NCBI RefSeq assembly: GCF_047495875.1
Contig: NC_092497.1
Location: forward strand, 30,132,781 to 30,196,780
Source: Pithys albifrons albifrons
Taxonomy: Eukaryota > Chordata > Aves > Passeriformes > Thamnophilidae
DNA: 64,000 nt
Direction of reading: 5' to 3'
The translations under genes were made by a program, and so were the position numbers. Below, piece after piece: positions 11,701 through 22,542 of the stretch. The notes beneath the pieces were generated by a model. That model made no database searches. It saw nothing but the letters and a program-made list of their open reading frames with translations, and had not been told where the DNA came from. Positions within the stretch are counted from its first letter, which is position 1; each line of letters starts with the position of its first letter.

Positions 11701-13848
11701 GGCTAGTCACCCAGAGTTTTACATTAAATCCCTGAAAAGAACCCTTTCAGGCCAATGTCTCTTTTGTACCTTACAATTGAAATTGAGTGAAATACCCTTC
11801 CTCTCAGTAGATAATGAGAATTTTATAGACTTGAATGGAATTTGATCCTCTCTCTTCTTTCATGGTCCTCCTGCCCTGATGAAGTTCAGATCATCCAGGG
11901 ATAGACTAAGATATCCTTGTTGAACTTAGGAAAACCGGAATGCAGCACTAAGTACAAATGACCGGTCAGGAGACTTTGAGGAAAGTCTGAGCTTCTCTTG
12001 ACTTCTTGAATAATTTTCTTATTTGGAGCTCAATGTGGCCCTCAGCAAAATGAACTTATCAGTCCCATAATGTTCTTTGCACCTTCACAGAAACACCAAT
12101 GTGTTTATTACAATTGAAATTCATACTGCAGTAGTTCAGTTTGTATTAGACCATGAAAACTGGAATGTGGCTGATCACAGGTGCAAAGTTTTGAAACTGG
12201 GTTGGATTTTGTAAGCAGGTGTTTAATAACCTGAAAGCAATGACAACTGTTTTTCAAAGTAATTTTTCAAAGTAAAAGTTTATATGTTAATTCGATATGT
12301 TATATGTATGTGTTAATACCATTCTAGATATCCTTAGGATTGGCTAGGTAATTTCATAGCTTTTTTAGAACACTATTTACTTTTTGAATAAATATCCAAT
12401 TAGCAATTGCCATAGCAACTGTAAAATATATCATGTTCTGGTATGTAATTTATGTTAACTTCTAAGATACAAGACACCAGTGGGAAATACAAAGATGTCA
12501 GAGGAACATTTGTAAGTTTTCCCTCAGTGTTTCAGGGGGTGGATTTGATACAGCTGTTCAGTGCTGAATTTGGGAAAATAAAAGTACTTTATTTTATATT
12601 CCCATTTTCTCCTTGGAATGGTGATTTGAACACAATATTTATTTATCTGGTGGGGGTTTTTGTGTTAAAAAATGAATGAAAACAGAAACTAGATTAATGG
12701 CTGAAGAAAGAAAAATATTCATCTGAAGAACTGCGGGTGATCATTCTTCACTCAGGCTATGGAAAGGTGATAGCACATAACTGCCTACAATCCATGGAAA
12801 TAAAGTCAATTTCCTATTCCAAGCACAAATCATGCTCGATCAGCATTGTCACCTTCCCCTACTGGCTAAGTGGAAGAAAACAGTTGAGAAGAAAATTTTT
12901 ACTCACTGAGAGAAGAGTACAACACTCAAACAGGTTGCCCAGGAAGCTTTTGCATTTCTGCCCCTGAAGGTATTCATGATGCAGATGGATGAAGCCATGC
13001 TGCTCTGATCTGTGGTAGTTCTAAATGTAGTGGTGAATTGGAGGCTCTTGATGTAACTTTCCACTGAATACTTCTTTAATATTGTGGATTGCTAAAGTAT
13101 GCTAAGTGTTGCTGTCTTTAATTAATAGAAAAGTTTTAAATGCTTGTGGCAAAGAAAAGGGTGGTCTCTCTGACTGAAAACTGTCATGTCCTAATGAAGG
13201 CATTTGTGGAAGTATGCTACTTCCCTCTCTCTGGGCTATATAGCTCTGCTTGATGACACCATTTCAGCATCCCATTTTTTCAGTTTGGCTACCTTTTTGA
13301 AACCATGGATTTCCACATTCGTTTTAAATGATTTATCAGTTCTTGTGTCTATGTGAGTGAATTTGTCAGGAATGAGTACCAATATAAGACAGATGCTGAA
13401 CTGATTTCATAGTACTCATTAATACTCATAGTTACTCATAGACTTTCTGTTCATTTAGAAAGTAGTCCACATTCTTTATTACTTTACTTTGTACCTTTTT
13501 GTATTTCCTACTTGTTTAGACTACTGTTAGTATAGTGATGCTAAAACACTGCAGTGACAAGATTGTTTTTAGCAGTTTGTCTTCTCATCTTATTTTGGAC
13601 TATAGTTTGGATCCTTCTCACTTCAATTTCCATTATTTTTACATTTTCATTTCCCTTTTTGTTTTATTTCTTTAAAAAATTTTCATTTTGAGTTTTAGGA
13701 GACTGGATATTCCCAAGGTAATAAAATAAGACTTTTTAGGTACTCTTTTGCAGTCTTTATTAATTTTGATAACAGCTGTTGAGGAATATAAATGTGTAAA
13801 TATGAGCTTTAGTAAACCTGATGTGAACTTTCAGACACTAAGCAGGTG
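8706..13848. other. AT-rich unique sequence, no gene seen
   Basis: About 5 kb of AT-rich DNA. The short ORFs are single and carry no domain. No CR1, LTR, SINE or RNA gene signature was recognised. Confidence 0.5.
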
Positions 13849-14413
13849 TGTGCTGGTTTTGGCTGGGGTAGAGTTAATATTCCTCACAGCTTTTGGATTT
13901 GCGCGGAATACAATGATGATAATACAGTGACATTTTTGTTAATACTGTGCAGCACTTGCAAAAATTCAAGGCTTTTTTTGCTTCTCATACAACCATATTG
14001 ACAAGGAAGCTGGGACTGTATGGGAGACTAGGAGCAGACACAGCCAGGACAGGTGATCCCAACTGATCAAAGGGATATTCCACACCATATGAAGTCATGC
14101 TCAGTATATAAAGTGGGGGAAGTAAGAAGAAGGAGGATGTTTGAACTGATGGTGTTTGTCTTTCTAAGTCATCATTATATATGAAGAGGACCTGCTCTGC
14201 TGGAGATGGCTGAACACCTGCCTGCCCATGGAAAGCAGTGAATTAATTGCTTGGTTTTCTTTGCTTGTGTGGGCAGCTTTTGCTTTTCCTGTTAAACTGT
14301 CTTTATCTCAAGCCATGAGCTTTGTAGCTTTTACCCTTCTGATTCTCTCCCTGACCCCGCTGGTGGGGGAGTGAGTAAGTGGCTGTGTGGGGCTTGGCAG
14401 CTGGGATTAAAGC
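13849..14413 (+). mobile_element. ERVL-type solo LTR (avian style)
   Basis: It begins TGTGCTGGTTTTGGCTGGGG, a typical avian ERVL LTR start. It proceeds through the conserved GGGATATTCCACACCATATGA and CATGCTCAGTATATAAAG (TATA box near 14104-14111) blocks. Then come GGCTGAACACCTGCCTGCCCATGG, GTTAAACTGTCTTTATCTCA (R/poly-A region) and GGGGGAGTGAGTAAG, and it fades at CTGGGATTAAA. Order and spacing match a full LTR reading on the plus strand. No internal region is attached on either side, so this is a solo LTR formed by recombination. A clean target site duplication was not found, so the 3' limit is uncertain by about 10 bp. Confidence 0.85.
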
Positions 14414-17284
14414 ATGGAAAAATTGATTAAATCAGAATTTTTCATATATTACATGTGTTTAAAGAGTTTACAATCAAACAAATTAATAAGCATTAGTCAG
14501 CCATCCAGTGAAGATTGCTTAAATACCATATATATTTCCTGTCAGAATCCACATTCTTTGAATATGCAGAACTTTCCTTTTAAGATTTATCAAATGCATA
14601 TCTAAATTAGGAATTTTTACAGAAATCAATCAGCTTTACATTAGCCTTCACCTTTCTGAGGTTTTGTTTATTTGATTGGTTTGCTTCTTTTAAAAATATT
14701 TTTTCTCTTTGTGAAGTTTTGGAATTTTTCTTCTATACATTTTAAAATAGAGATTCTGGTAAGATATTATGCAAGCTTTTTGATCTGTGAATCTCTTAAA
14801 TTTTTACTTTAAGCCACTAGAGCCCAGAGAATTCCTGCTAGGAAGAACCTACTTCTCTTTTAATTATGAAAGTCCCTGTGTCAATTCTCTCCATTTTCAC
14901 ATGTATAACTATTCATACTTTTTACTCAGATTACTGTTGTATAATCAGTGAGCTTTCCTTGCTTAAGTAAACTGAAGATGTGTCTTTTCAAGAACTAATT
15001 AGTCCTTTCCTACTTTTTAAGCTCTTTTCTATGTATGTGAATGCTATTCTTATGCACTCCACTTCTACAAGCCTGATACTCCACAAGCTGGGAAGACCCA
15101 TGCTCCTACCTATCTTCTACCTAAATTGCATTGGTCATTCTTATGACATGAGTTTAGGTTCTAAAATTTGCAGTCTTGAAGCATTTCAGTCCTCTCACCT
15201 GCACTGGGAAGTGTGTCACATGGAGTTTTCTGTAACAGCTTTGATTCCTTTGGGTAAACTCAGCCAAATGTGATATGCCTAAGAGCAGTCTGCACATACT
15301 GTCAAACCTGCATTTTCCTCCTTTCTGGTATTCAATCTCTTCTAGAAAATCACATTCTGTTGCTTTTAATCTTAATGCAGTGTCCATCATCAATGATGAT
15401 TAATTCCATTGAAGGCAAAAGGTACCATCATCAGTTTCATTGTCTACATTTTATTTGAAGATATCTATTTAATTTATATATTTATTTTATTCAGACTTTA
15501 CAGCAAATTAAGTTACTTTTATAGATTCATGTGTGAAGTGCTCAGCTTGATGGGGGGTCTGGTCTGCAAAACTTAGATTCACTTTAGAACTGTTTCCATT
15601 TTTTAAAAAGTTCAGAATTAATTTAATTCTGTATTTCTAATTTTGACTTTTATGGTAGTCAAAAGTACAGTTAGTAATATAAAATATACTATTAGTAATA
15701 CAGAAAAAATAATACTACTTAGCAATATACAAGTAACTTCTTAAAAATTCAAAATAAAATTCTAACTTTTTAGGGGTGTAGTAGTGCTTTGAGACCTGTC
15801 TATAAAATTTTGAGATCTGACTGGTCTTAAGTCAGGACAAGAATCTCATAGAAGGCACTGAATTTGTGGTCAGAGGGATTTTTACACATGGTGTGTCCTG
15901 AAACCATACTGAATTGCAACTGAAAGACAACTGTGAAAGTAAACCATAACAAAAGAAAACTTGTTTTTAAAGTTTAAATCTAATTTTCTTCCAATTATCT
16001 TCTACTATATGGCATAAAAGAACCTTTTAGAAAGGTTAAAACTTGTATATGTATATATAATAATAATATACTGCATCCCATATGTTCCACATGCATTAGT
16101 ATTTTAATAGTTAATACTTCACAGATTCCATAGATATAATGTATTTGTACATTTCAAAATACTTTGTCTAATACTGTTTTGACAAGAAGCCTTTGGATAG
16201 TAAGATTATTGAATACATTTAAAAGTGGGTAAAAAGCACTTGTAGTACCATTAACTATTAATTTGTTCTTGGCTAAACTGATGATCCTTTGAGACATAGA
16301 ACAGCTCATGTGTATCTGACAGTTAAGGACGATATATTATAGTGCAAATACGTCAAATGCTTTATTTCTGGGAGTAGGTACTAGAAACACAGAAACAGAG
16401 AACTTAAAAGGACAAGGCGTGATGTAGCCTAACTAGCTTAAGAGGTTTCACTGTCTTAAAATAGTATTGAACAGATTAATCTGTACTTTTATTTTACACT
16501 CAAAATTATAGCCATGGAAATATTTCTTCTGTCAAAGCTAGTTTTGAAGGGAAATGAAGTTTCTTGCTTCTTAAAGTGGAGCTATTCAGGAAGCCTGTCT
16601 ATGCAGCCAACTTTCTGTTAAATTTCCAGGCAATTTCTAAACATTTCTTGCCATTCTTGTTGGGATAGTCACTTACTGATCAAATTGGAGGTGGATTAAC
16701 TAAAGCTGTAGAGGCAAGGGTAAGGTAACCTGATGCAAGTCAACACCCTCTCTCAGATTTACAGAGCTTCCAAGTGGAGTTCATTACAGCAAATCACCCA
16801 GCATGATCCCCTTGACAGCACATTAAGGTTTGCTGTATTGTTAGGCTCATTTCCTGTTCAAAATGTGAAGGCCCCCTGCTTTTGCCCACACTCACTTAAA
16901 CTACAGAACACTTGCTATCCTCAGAGGTCCCTGCTGCTTTTTGCTGCTCTGTTTGTATAGTACCTGAAATATTAATGAATTAGCAAGCTGAAACACCATA
17001 CATTTCAAACAAGGATTTCATATTTGTAAGCTCCTGGCTTGTGAACTGGTAATTAGGAATTTGTAACTATATATTGTTTCTTCAGAAAAAAGGAGACATA
17101 TGGGCACCTTGTTTGTAGGGATTATTCCTTGCCCATCCCTCTTCTTGTCCATCATACTGCATTCAAGCCTTGGGGAACCTCCTGGTTTTACAGTAATACT
17201 TCTTTCCTGATAATGTTAACATTCCCATGTTGTTCCTTTTAGGCATATCCTATGCCGTGGAATAAGGGTAGGAAGAGTACTATG
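14414..17284. other. AT-rich unique sequence, no gene seen
   Basis: No recognisable gene, transposon or RNA gene was seen. Small ORFs on both strands around 14980-15460 overlap one another and have no domain signature. Confidence 0.5.
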
Positions 17285-17352
17285 GCTGGAATGTGCTCCC
17301 GTGGCATTGAGTGATCTCTTCTAAGCCAAACCATTCTATGATTCTGTGATAA
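17285..17352 (+). mobile_element. CR1 3' end fragment
   Basis: The stretch ends with GATCTCTTCTAAGCC followed by ATTCTATGATTCTGTGA, the typical CR1 3' terminus with its octamer repeat. Only the last 50-70 bp is recognisable. The 5' limit is a guess because 5' truncation is usual for CR1. Confidence 0.7.
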
Positions 17353-17467
17353 GTTGTGTTTCCACTTACAGGGCTTATATAAAAGCAAGGACTTTCAGAA
17401 TAAGACCACAGAAACCTTCATAATTTGCTATTTCAAGTGCTTGTCCATGTTTAAAAACTATGTTCAA

Positions 17468-17472
<5 letters not shown>

Positions 17473-17505
<33 letters not shown>

Positions 17506-17804
17506 CTCATCTTCGTGAACGAAGATTTGGGAAGGGCTGTCCCCACGTGGTTGTGCCCTTCCAGCCTGCACAGTGGATTTTTAGGTGAGGCTCAGCGTGC
17601 GCAGAACTGGCCCCACCGTTTAAGTCCTGAGGTCCCTCTGCCACAGCCGAGCGAGCTTGGACAGTGTCAGTGAAGTCCTCAGGACTAGAACCTACAGCAC
17701 CCGGCATTTCCCAGGAGGTCTCCCATCCAAGTACTAATCCGGGGCTGACTCTGCTTAGCTTCCGAGATCTGGTGGGATCGGATGTCAGGGAGGCATTTAA
17801 CTGC
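17473..17804 (-). mobile_element. 5S rRNA-headed SINE, (AC)n-tailed subfamily (copy B1)
   Basis: A perfect 15 bp target site duplication, CTATGTTCAAATATG, lies at 17458-17472 and 17805-17819 and fixes both ends. Reading the minus strand, the element starts GGCAGTTAAATGCC and enters a 5S rRNA-like head (about 17796-17690) holding TAGTACTTGGATGGGAGACC. It then passes a body with GCGCACGCTGAGCC and ends in an (AC)n tail (plus-strand TG run to about 17504). The tail-proximal sequence, GTGGCTCATCTTCGTGAACGA on the plus strand, differs from the ATGGCTAGGCTTCG form of copies A1 and A2. It keeps the AAGATTTGGGAAGG block. The perfect duplication suggests a fairly recent insertion. Confidence 0.92.
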
Positions 17805-17848
17805 CTATGTTCAAATATGGTCAGTCAGCAAAGTGGCAGGTGACTGAG

Positions 17849-18475
17849 TGTCCTAGTTCAGCAGGAGGGACCAGCTAACCCTGTGTGGGGGTGATCAAAG
17901 CTGTGTATTCTACCCCCTCTATTCATTCCCCAAGGACAATGGGCCATTAGCAGCAGCTGCCCAGGGAGCCACTATCACCTTCACACCCAGCCTGAGGGGG
18001 CGGAGCTGCTAATGGGCCATCAACAGCTCAACACCCCCTGGCTCCCAGAGTCAATCACCCATTGTGTGAGTCCCCGCCCAGGGGGAGGGACTGAGTGCTC
18101 CCTGAGGGTACATAAGTGGTGGGTAAGAAGACCTCGGGTACTTCTCGTCGGATCCAGAGCAGCAGCAGGACCTTGACAGGAGGAGATCACCGCTCTCACC
18201 CAGACCACAGCCCTCGCCTGCACCAACAGGTTTTTCTTTTCCTTTTGCTCTGGACTTGGGGGAGCCACAGGGGTCTCAGCACAAGGGCAAACAAACCCCC
18301 TTGGGTTTGTGCCCCAGGACACTGGGTTATACTGCTGGGGTATTGTGAGTTGAAAGCAATTTCCCTTGTGTGTCAGTGTTGTTATAATAATATTATTATT
18401 AAATTTTAGCTCTGACTTATAATCTCTCTCGTGGTGAGTTCATTTCCCCTGCTGGTTCACCTTCAAACCAGTACA
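17849..18475 (+). mobile_element. Solo LTR of the provirus family, with 5 bp target site duplication
   Basis: The sequence runs from TGTCCTAGTTCAGCAGG to CCAGTACA and aligns along its length with the minus strand of the provirus 5' LTR at 35078-35743. Matching blocks include the CTGCCCAGGGAG region, CACACCCAGCCTGAGGGG, GGGTGATT/AATCACCCATTGTG, CCCGCCCAGGGGGAGGGACT and GGGTACATAAG (TATA-like, about 18108). The direct repeat CTGAG at 17844-17848 and 18476-18480 is a 5 bp target site duplication, as expected for this class. It lies between a 5S SINE and the 5' part of the CR1 and carries no internal region. Confidence 0.9.
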
Positions 18476-18794
18476 CTGAGGAAAGTCTGGGGGCGATGTT
18501 AGATCTGTACAGTGGAGTTCCCAAGCTCAGGGTCACCCAAGCAGCAGCCCAGAGCCCCATCAGGACCCAGCAGCTCTTAGAGTCAATCAGGCATGGAGGC
18601 AGTGTGGGGAGGAGCATCCGAGGGAGACTTAAATGGCTCTAGGTTGCATGAGCAACATGGAGCACAGCAAACAGAGTGAGCAAACAGGATGTGGTGTGTC
18701 AGAAGGACATGGTGTGGCAGTTTGCACAGGCAGGGCATGCAGGGTCAGTACTGCAATCTGCAAGTAAGTGCTAGTGCTCTAGGTTTCTGCCATA

Positions 18795-18893
18795 ATGGTG
18801 GCCACTCAACTCAGAGTCAAACCCAATGTGTCTACCGAGACAGAACCTGAGAAGTCTGATGCTTCCACCCACCTGGTTGCTTGATTACCACTC
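18795..18893 (+). pseudogene. Remnant of CR1 ORF1 start
   Basis: An ATG at 18795 opens a frame of about 30 codons starting MVATQLRVKPNVSTETEPEK, the style of a CR1 ORF1 N-terminus. It stops at about 18888. Within about 15 bp the sequence jumps to the CR1 ORF2 start (frame containing SMGNKQEELE, 18918-18950). Nearly all of ORF1, including its nucleic-acid-binding part, is therefore absent. An internal deletion after or during insertion explains this. There is no reason to think it is expressed. Confidence 0.7.
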
Positions 18894-18947
18894 TGAATTA
18901 AGTGTATACAAATGCATGCAGCATGGGCAATAAACAAGAAGAACTAG

Positions 18948-19217
18948 TATTGCGGACGGGACCAAAGGAGACGCACACACCAATATGGTGTTCAGGCAAA
19001 TCTCAACTTTATTCAAATTAGATAACATTTATAACCTGAGATAACCCCGCCCTGGGCACAGCACATCTGACTCCATAGGCTAAAGTTATAAACATGTACT
19101 TATAAGGTAAAGTCTCAAGCCCTTTCCGGGTGAGGTGCTGGGCTTTGTTGTTGTTTATCCTCTGAATCCGGTGTCACATGGTTCTTCTGAACTCACTGGC
19201 ATCAGTGGGCGGCAACA
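18948..19217 (-). mobile_element. Class II-like ERV solo LTR with perfect 6 bp target site duplication
   Basis: The 6 bp direct repeat AACTAG at 18942-18947 and 19218-19223 frames a 270 bp block. On the minus strand it reads TGTTGCCGCCCACT ... GTCCCGTCCGCAATA. A TATA-like TTATAAG lies at about 19100-19107 and an AATAAA signal at 19008-19013. After that come TTGCCTGAACACCATATTGG and GTGTGTGCGTCTCC. The size, a 6 bp duplication, and a short R-U5 rich in GTGTG and CGTC fit an alpha/betaretrovirus-like (class II) LTR. Removing it and one repeat copy restores the CR1 endonuclease reading frame across the junction, which confirms the limits. The terminal CA has become TA. Confidence 0.9.
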
Positions 19218-20401
19218 AACTAGAAATCTACGTATGATCTCAGGGCTATGATCTCATTGCAATTACTGAGGCATAGCTTACATGACCGGAATATTGTCAC
19301 AGATGGCTACATACTTTTTAGAAAAGATAGTTCAGAGAGGTGAGGTGATGGAATCACTCTTTATGTAAGAGAGCAATGAGAATATACCAAGCTCTAGCCA
19401 GGGACCAACTAACAAGTTGACAATTTATGGGTAAGAATTAAGGGACAGGCAAATATGGGTGATACTGTTGTGGATGTTTACTATAAGGCAGCTGATCAGG
19501 AGGAGGCAGTTGGTGAGGCTTTCCATGTGCAGCTAGAAATACCCTTGTGGTCGCAAGCCCTAGTTCTCCTGGGAATCATCCGCTAGCCTGGTATTTGTTG
19601 GATGGATGACATGGCTTGGCACATACAGTCCTAGCAGATCATTGAAGGTAACTTTTTAATGCAAGTGGTGAAGGCGCCAACAAGGAGGGATGTGTTTCTG
19701 GACCTTGTACTAGCAAACCAGGAGTGACTAGATGAAGATGTGACAGTTCAGGGCAGCCTTGGCTGTAGTGACCATGAGATAGCGGAACTCAGGATCCTGA
19801 GAGTAGGAAGCAAAGCAATAAGCAGGACTAGGACTCTTAACTTCACAGAACTAACTTTGGCCTCTTCAAAGATCTTCTAACAGGAATCCCATGGGTTAGG
19901 GTTCTTGGAGAGAAAAGGATTTTTAACAGGGCTGGTCAATATTTAAGCACCATTTCCTCCAAGCTCAAGACCAGTGTATCCCCATGAGTAAATCAGGCAA
20001 AGCAGGTGGGAGACATGCATGGAGCAGGGAGTTTGTAGTAAATTTGAAACACAAAAAAGAAACCTATGAGACGTGGGAAAAGGGGCAGATCATGCAGGAG
20101 GACTACAGGAACACTATCAGGGTATGCAGGAATGTGATGATGAAGGCTAAGGTCCACTTGGAATTGACTCTGGCAAAAGTTATCAAGGACAACAAGAAGG
20201 TCTTCCACAAGTATATCAGCAACAGAAGGAATATTAGGGAAAACATGGTGCTCCTGCTGAATCAGATGACTGTCATGGTAATGGGAGACACAGAGAAAAT
20301 GGATTTACTTAATGCCTTCTTTGCTTCAGTCTTTGCTGCTGAGGAGAGCTCTCAAGAGTCCCAGACCTCAGAGATAAGAGAAGGTGGCTAGAGAAAAGAC
20401 C
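19218..20401 (+). pseudogene. CR1 ORF2: endonuclease and linker region (broken)
   Basis: The first half of CR1 ORF2. The endonuclease part (about 19224-19800) shows recognisable pieces such as YDLIAITEA and a VYYKAADQEE-like block, plus an SDHEI-like motif near 19770 (catalytic His region). Stops and frameshifts interrupt it. A 135-codon open stretch at 19984-20391 covers the region between endonuclease and RT (FHKYISNRRN... LLNAFFASVFAAEE), typical of CR1. The frame is cut at 20401 by the RTE insertion and resumes at 23106. This is dead sequence. Confidence 0.82.
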
Positions 20402-20461
20402 CCTTGATCATCATCATCATCATCATGGCTAGGCTTCGCGAACAAAGATTTGAGAAGGTCA

Positions 20462-22226
20462 CTACCCACACTTGTTGCAAGCGTGCTGGTGGCTAAAAAG
20501 GCCGATATGGGATAGGCAGGTCCGGTCACAAAAGGCACAGCAGAACATCTCCCTAGGTGACATTAGCAAGGAACGGTTCTTTCTGTGTTGTCTTTTCTCC
20601 TCAAGACTTACTCTCTGTGCATTCTCAAAGGAAGCAGCAGCGTCGTGAATGGTGTGTCTCCATGAATCCCGATTGGAGGCCAGAGTGGATCATTATGGCC
20701 AAGGCTGAGGTGTTGTTTCAGGGAGTCCTTGTATCTCTTTTTGGGGCTCCTCTCTTGCGGCAGTCGGTGGTGAGTTCACCATAGAGCACAATCTTCGGAA
20801 GGCGGTGATCCTCCATCCTGGAGACGTGCCCTGCCCAGCGCAGCTGCGTTCTCATCAGCATGGCCTCGATACCGCTGACCCCTGCCTGTTCAAGAACAGA
20901 CACATTGGTCACATAATCAGACCAGTGGATGTTTAGGATTGAACGGAGGCAGCGCTGATGAAAGCGTTCGAGAAGCCGCAGGTGGTGGTGATAGATGACC
21001 CAGGATTCAGACTCATATAAAAGAGTAGACAGTACAATGGCTCTGTAGACACTAATCTTTGTACTTTTCTTCAGGTGTTTATTGGACCAGACTCTTTTAT
21101 GGAGTTTTCCAAAAGCTCTGTATGCCTTTGCTAGCCTGTTGTCTATCTCTTTGTCAATCTTACCGTCTGAGGAAATGACACTTCCCAGATAGGTGAACTG
21201 CTGGACTGACTTAAGCTCTGAATGGCCTATGGTGATGTAAGGATGATGGAAGACTTCTTGAGGTGCAGGTTGGTAGAGAACTTCCGTCTTCCTCAGGCTG
21301 ACTTCCAGCCCAAAAAGCTCAGCAGCCTCTGCAAAGCAGGATGTTAAGCACTGCAGAGCTGCTTCTGTGTGAGCAACGAGGGCGGCATCATCAGCAAAAA
21401 GCAGCTCACGGACAAGGTGATTCAGGGTCTTGGTGTGGGCCTTCAGTCGCCTTAGGTTGAATAGGCTTTCATCGGTATGATATCAGATGTAGATGACGTT
21501 TTCTTCACTGAGTTCTGCCATGGCTCTTTGGAGCATCATGCTGAAGAAGATTGTGAATAGAGTTGGTGCAAGAACACAACCTTGTTTCACACCATTGGTT
21601 ATTGGAAAGGCCTCAGAGAGTGCATCACCATATCTGACTTGTCCATGCTGATCCTCATGTAGCAGGATGATCATTTTGAGGAACTTGGGGGAACATCCTA
21701 AACGTTCCAAGATCTGCCACAGGCCTTTTCTGCTTACAGTGTTGGAAGCTTTGGTGAGGTCAACGAAGGTTACATAGAGACATTTGTTCTGTTCCCTACA
21801 CTTCTCTTGCAGTTGTCTGAGAACAAACACCATGTCTGTGGTGCTCCTATTGGCTCTGAAACCACACTGGCTTTCAGGTAGAAGATCTTCTGCAATAGTG
21901 GGTACTAATCTGTTCAGAAGTATTCTTGCAAGGATTTTACCAGCAATGGAGAGCAAAGTAATACCTCGGTAATTTGAGCAGTCTGATTTTTCTCCTTTCT
22001 TCTTGTACAGGGTGATAATGACTGCATCACAGAGAGATGGTGGTAGTTCCCCTTGTTCCCAGCAATGCACAACAAGCTCGTGGAATTTGGCATGGAGTGC
22101 TTGACCTCCATGCTTCCAGATTTCAGGTGGAATTCCATCAACCCCAGCTGCCTTGCCAGGTTTCACCTGTTGTATGGCCTTGAGTATCTCTCCCATAGTA
22201 GGGGCTGCATCCAATTCATGTTTCAC
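20462..22226 (-). pseudogene. RTE reverse transcriptase and C-terminal zinc-finger-like tail
   Basis: Reverse transcriptase of the RTE LINE. From 22226 to 20718 a single reading frame holds the RT motifs in order: GKAAGVDGIPPE, YRGITLL, QCGFRANRSTTD, FVDLTKASNTV (motif A region), NGVKQGCVLAPTLF and FADDAALVAH (about 21375-21405). A thumb-like region follows (YLGSVISSDG, RWAGHVSRM). It is broken by one TGA at 21483-21485. A frameshift near 20720 moves the frame. The last part (about 20540-20465) encodes a C-x2-C-x3-C spacing followed by His and Cys residues (CAFCDRTCLSHIGLFSHQHA), a zinc-finger-like end seen in several LINEs. It stops at TAG 20464-20462. Nonfunctional, but a rather young-looking copy. 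Confidence 0.88.
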
Positions 22227-22542
22227 AGGTTGTTGTGTAATGTGCTGAATTGCTGAGCCTTGGACTACATGGTTGGCACTGAAGAGAGTCTGAAAATGTT
22301 CAGACCATCGGTTCAGGATGGAGGATTTTATCTGTTAGAAGCAGTTGACAATTTGCACTGAGTAGGGGGCTTTGAACCTGGTGTGTGGGTCCGTACACTG
22401 CTTTCAGGGCCTCATAGAATCCTCTTTGGTCACCCAAATCTGCACATAGTTGGGTCTTTTCTGCTAGACTGAGCCACCATTTGTTCTGGATGTCTCAAAG
22501 TTTCTGTTGGAGCTTACTGCATGCAAGACAAAAGGTGGCTTT

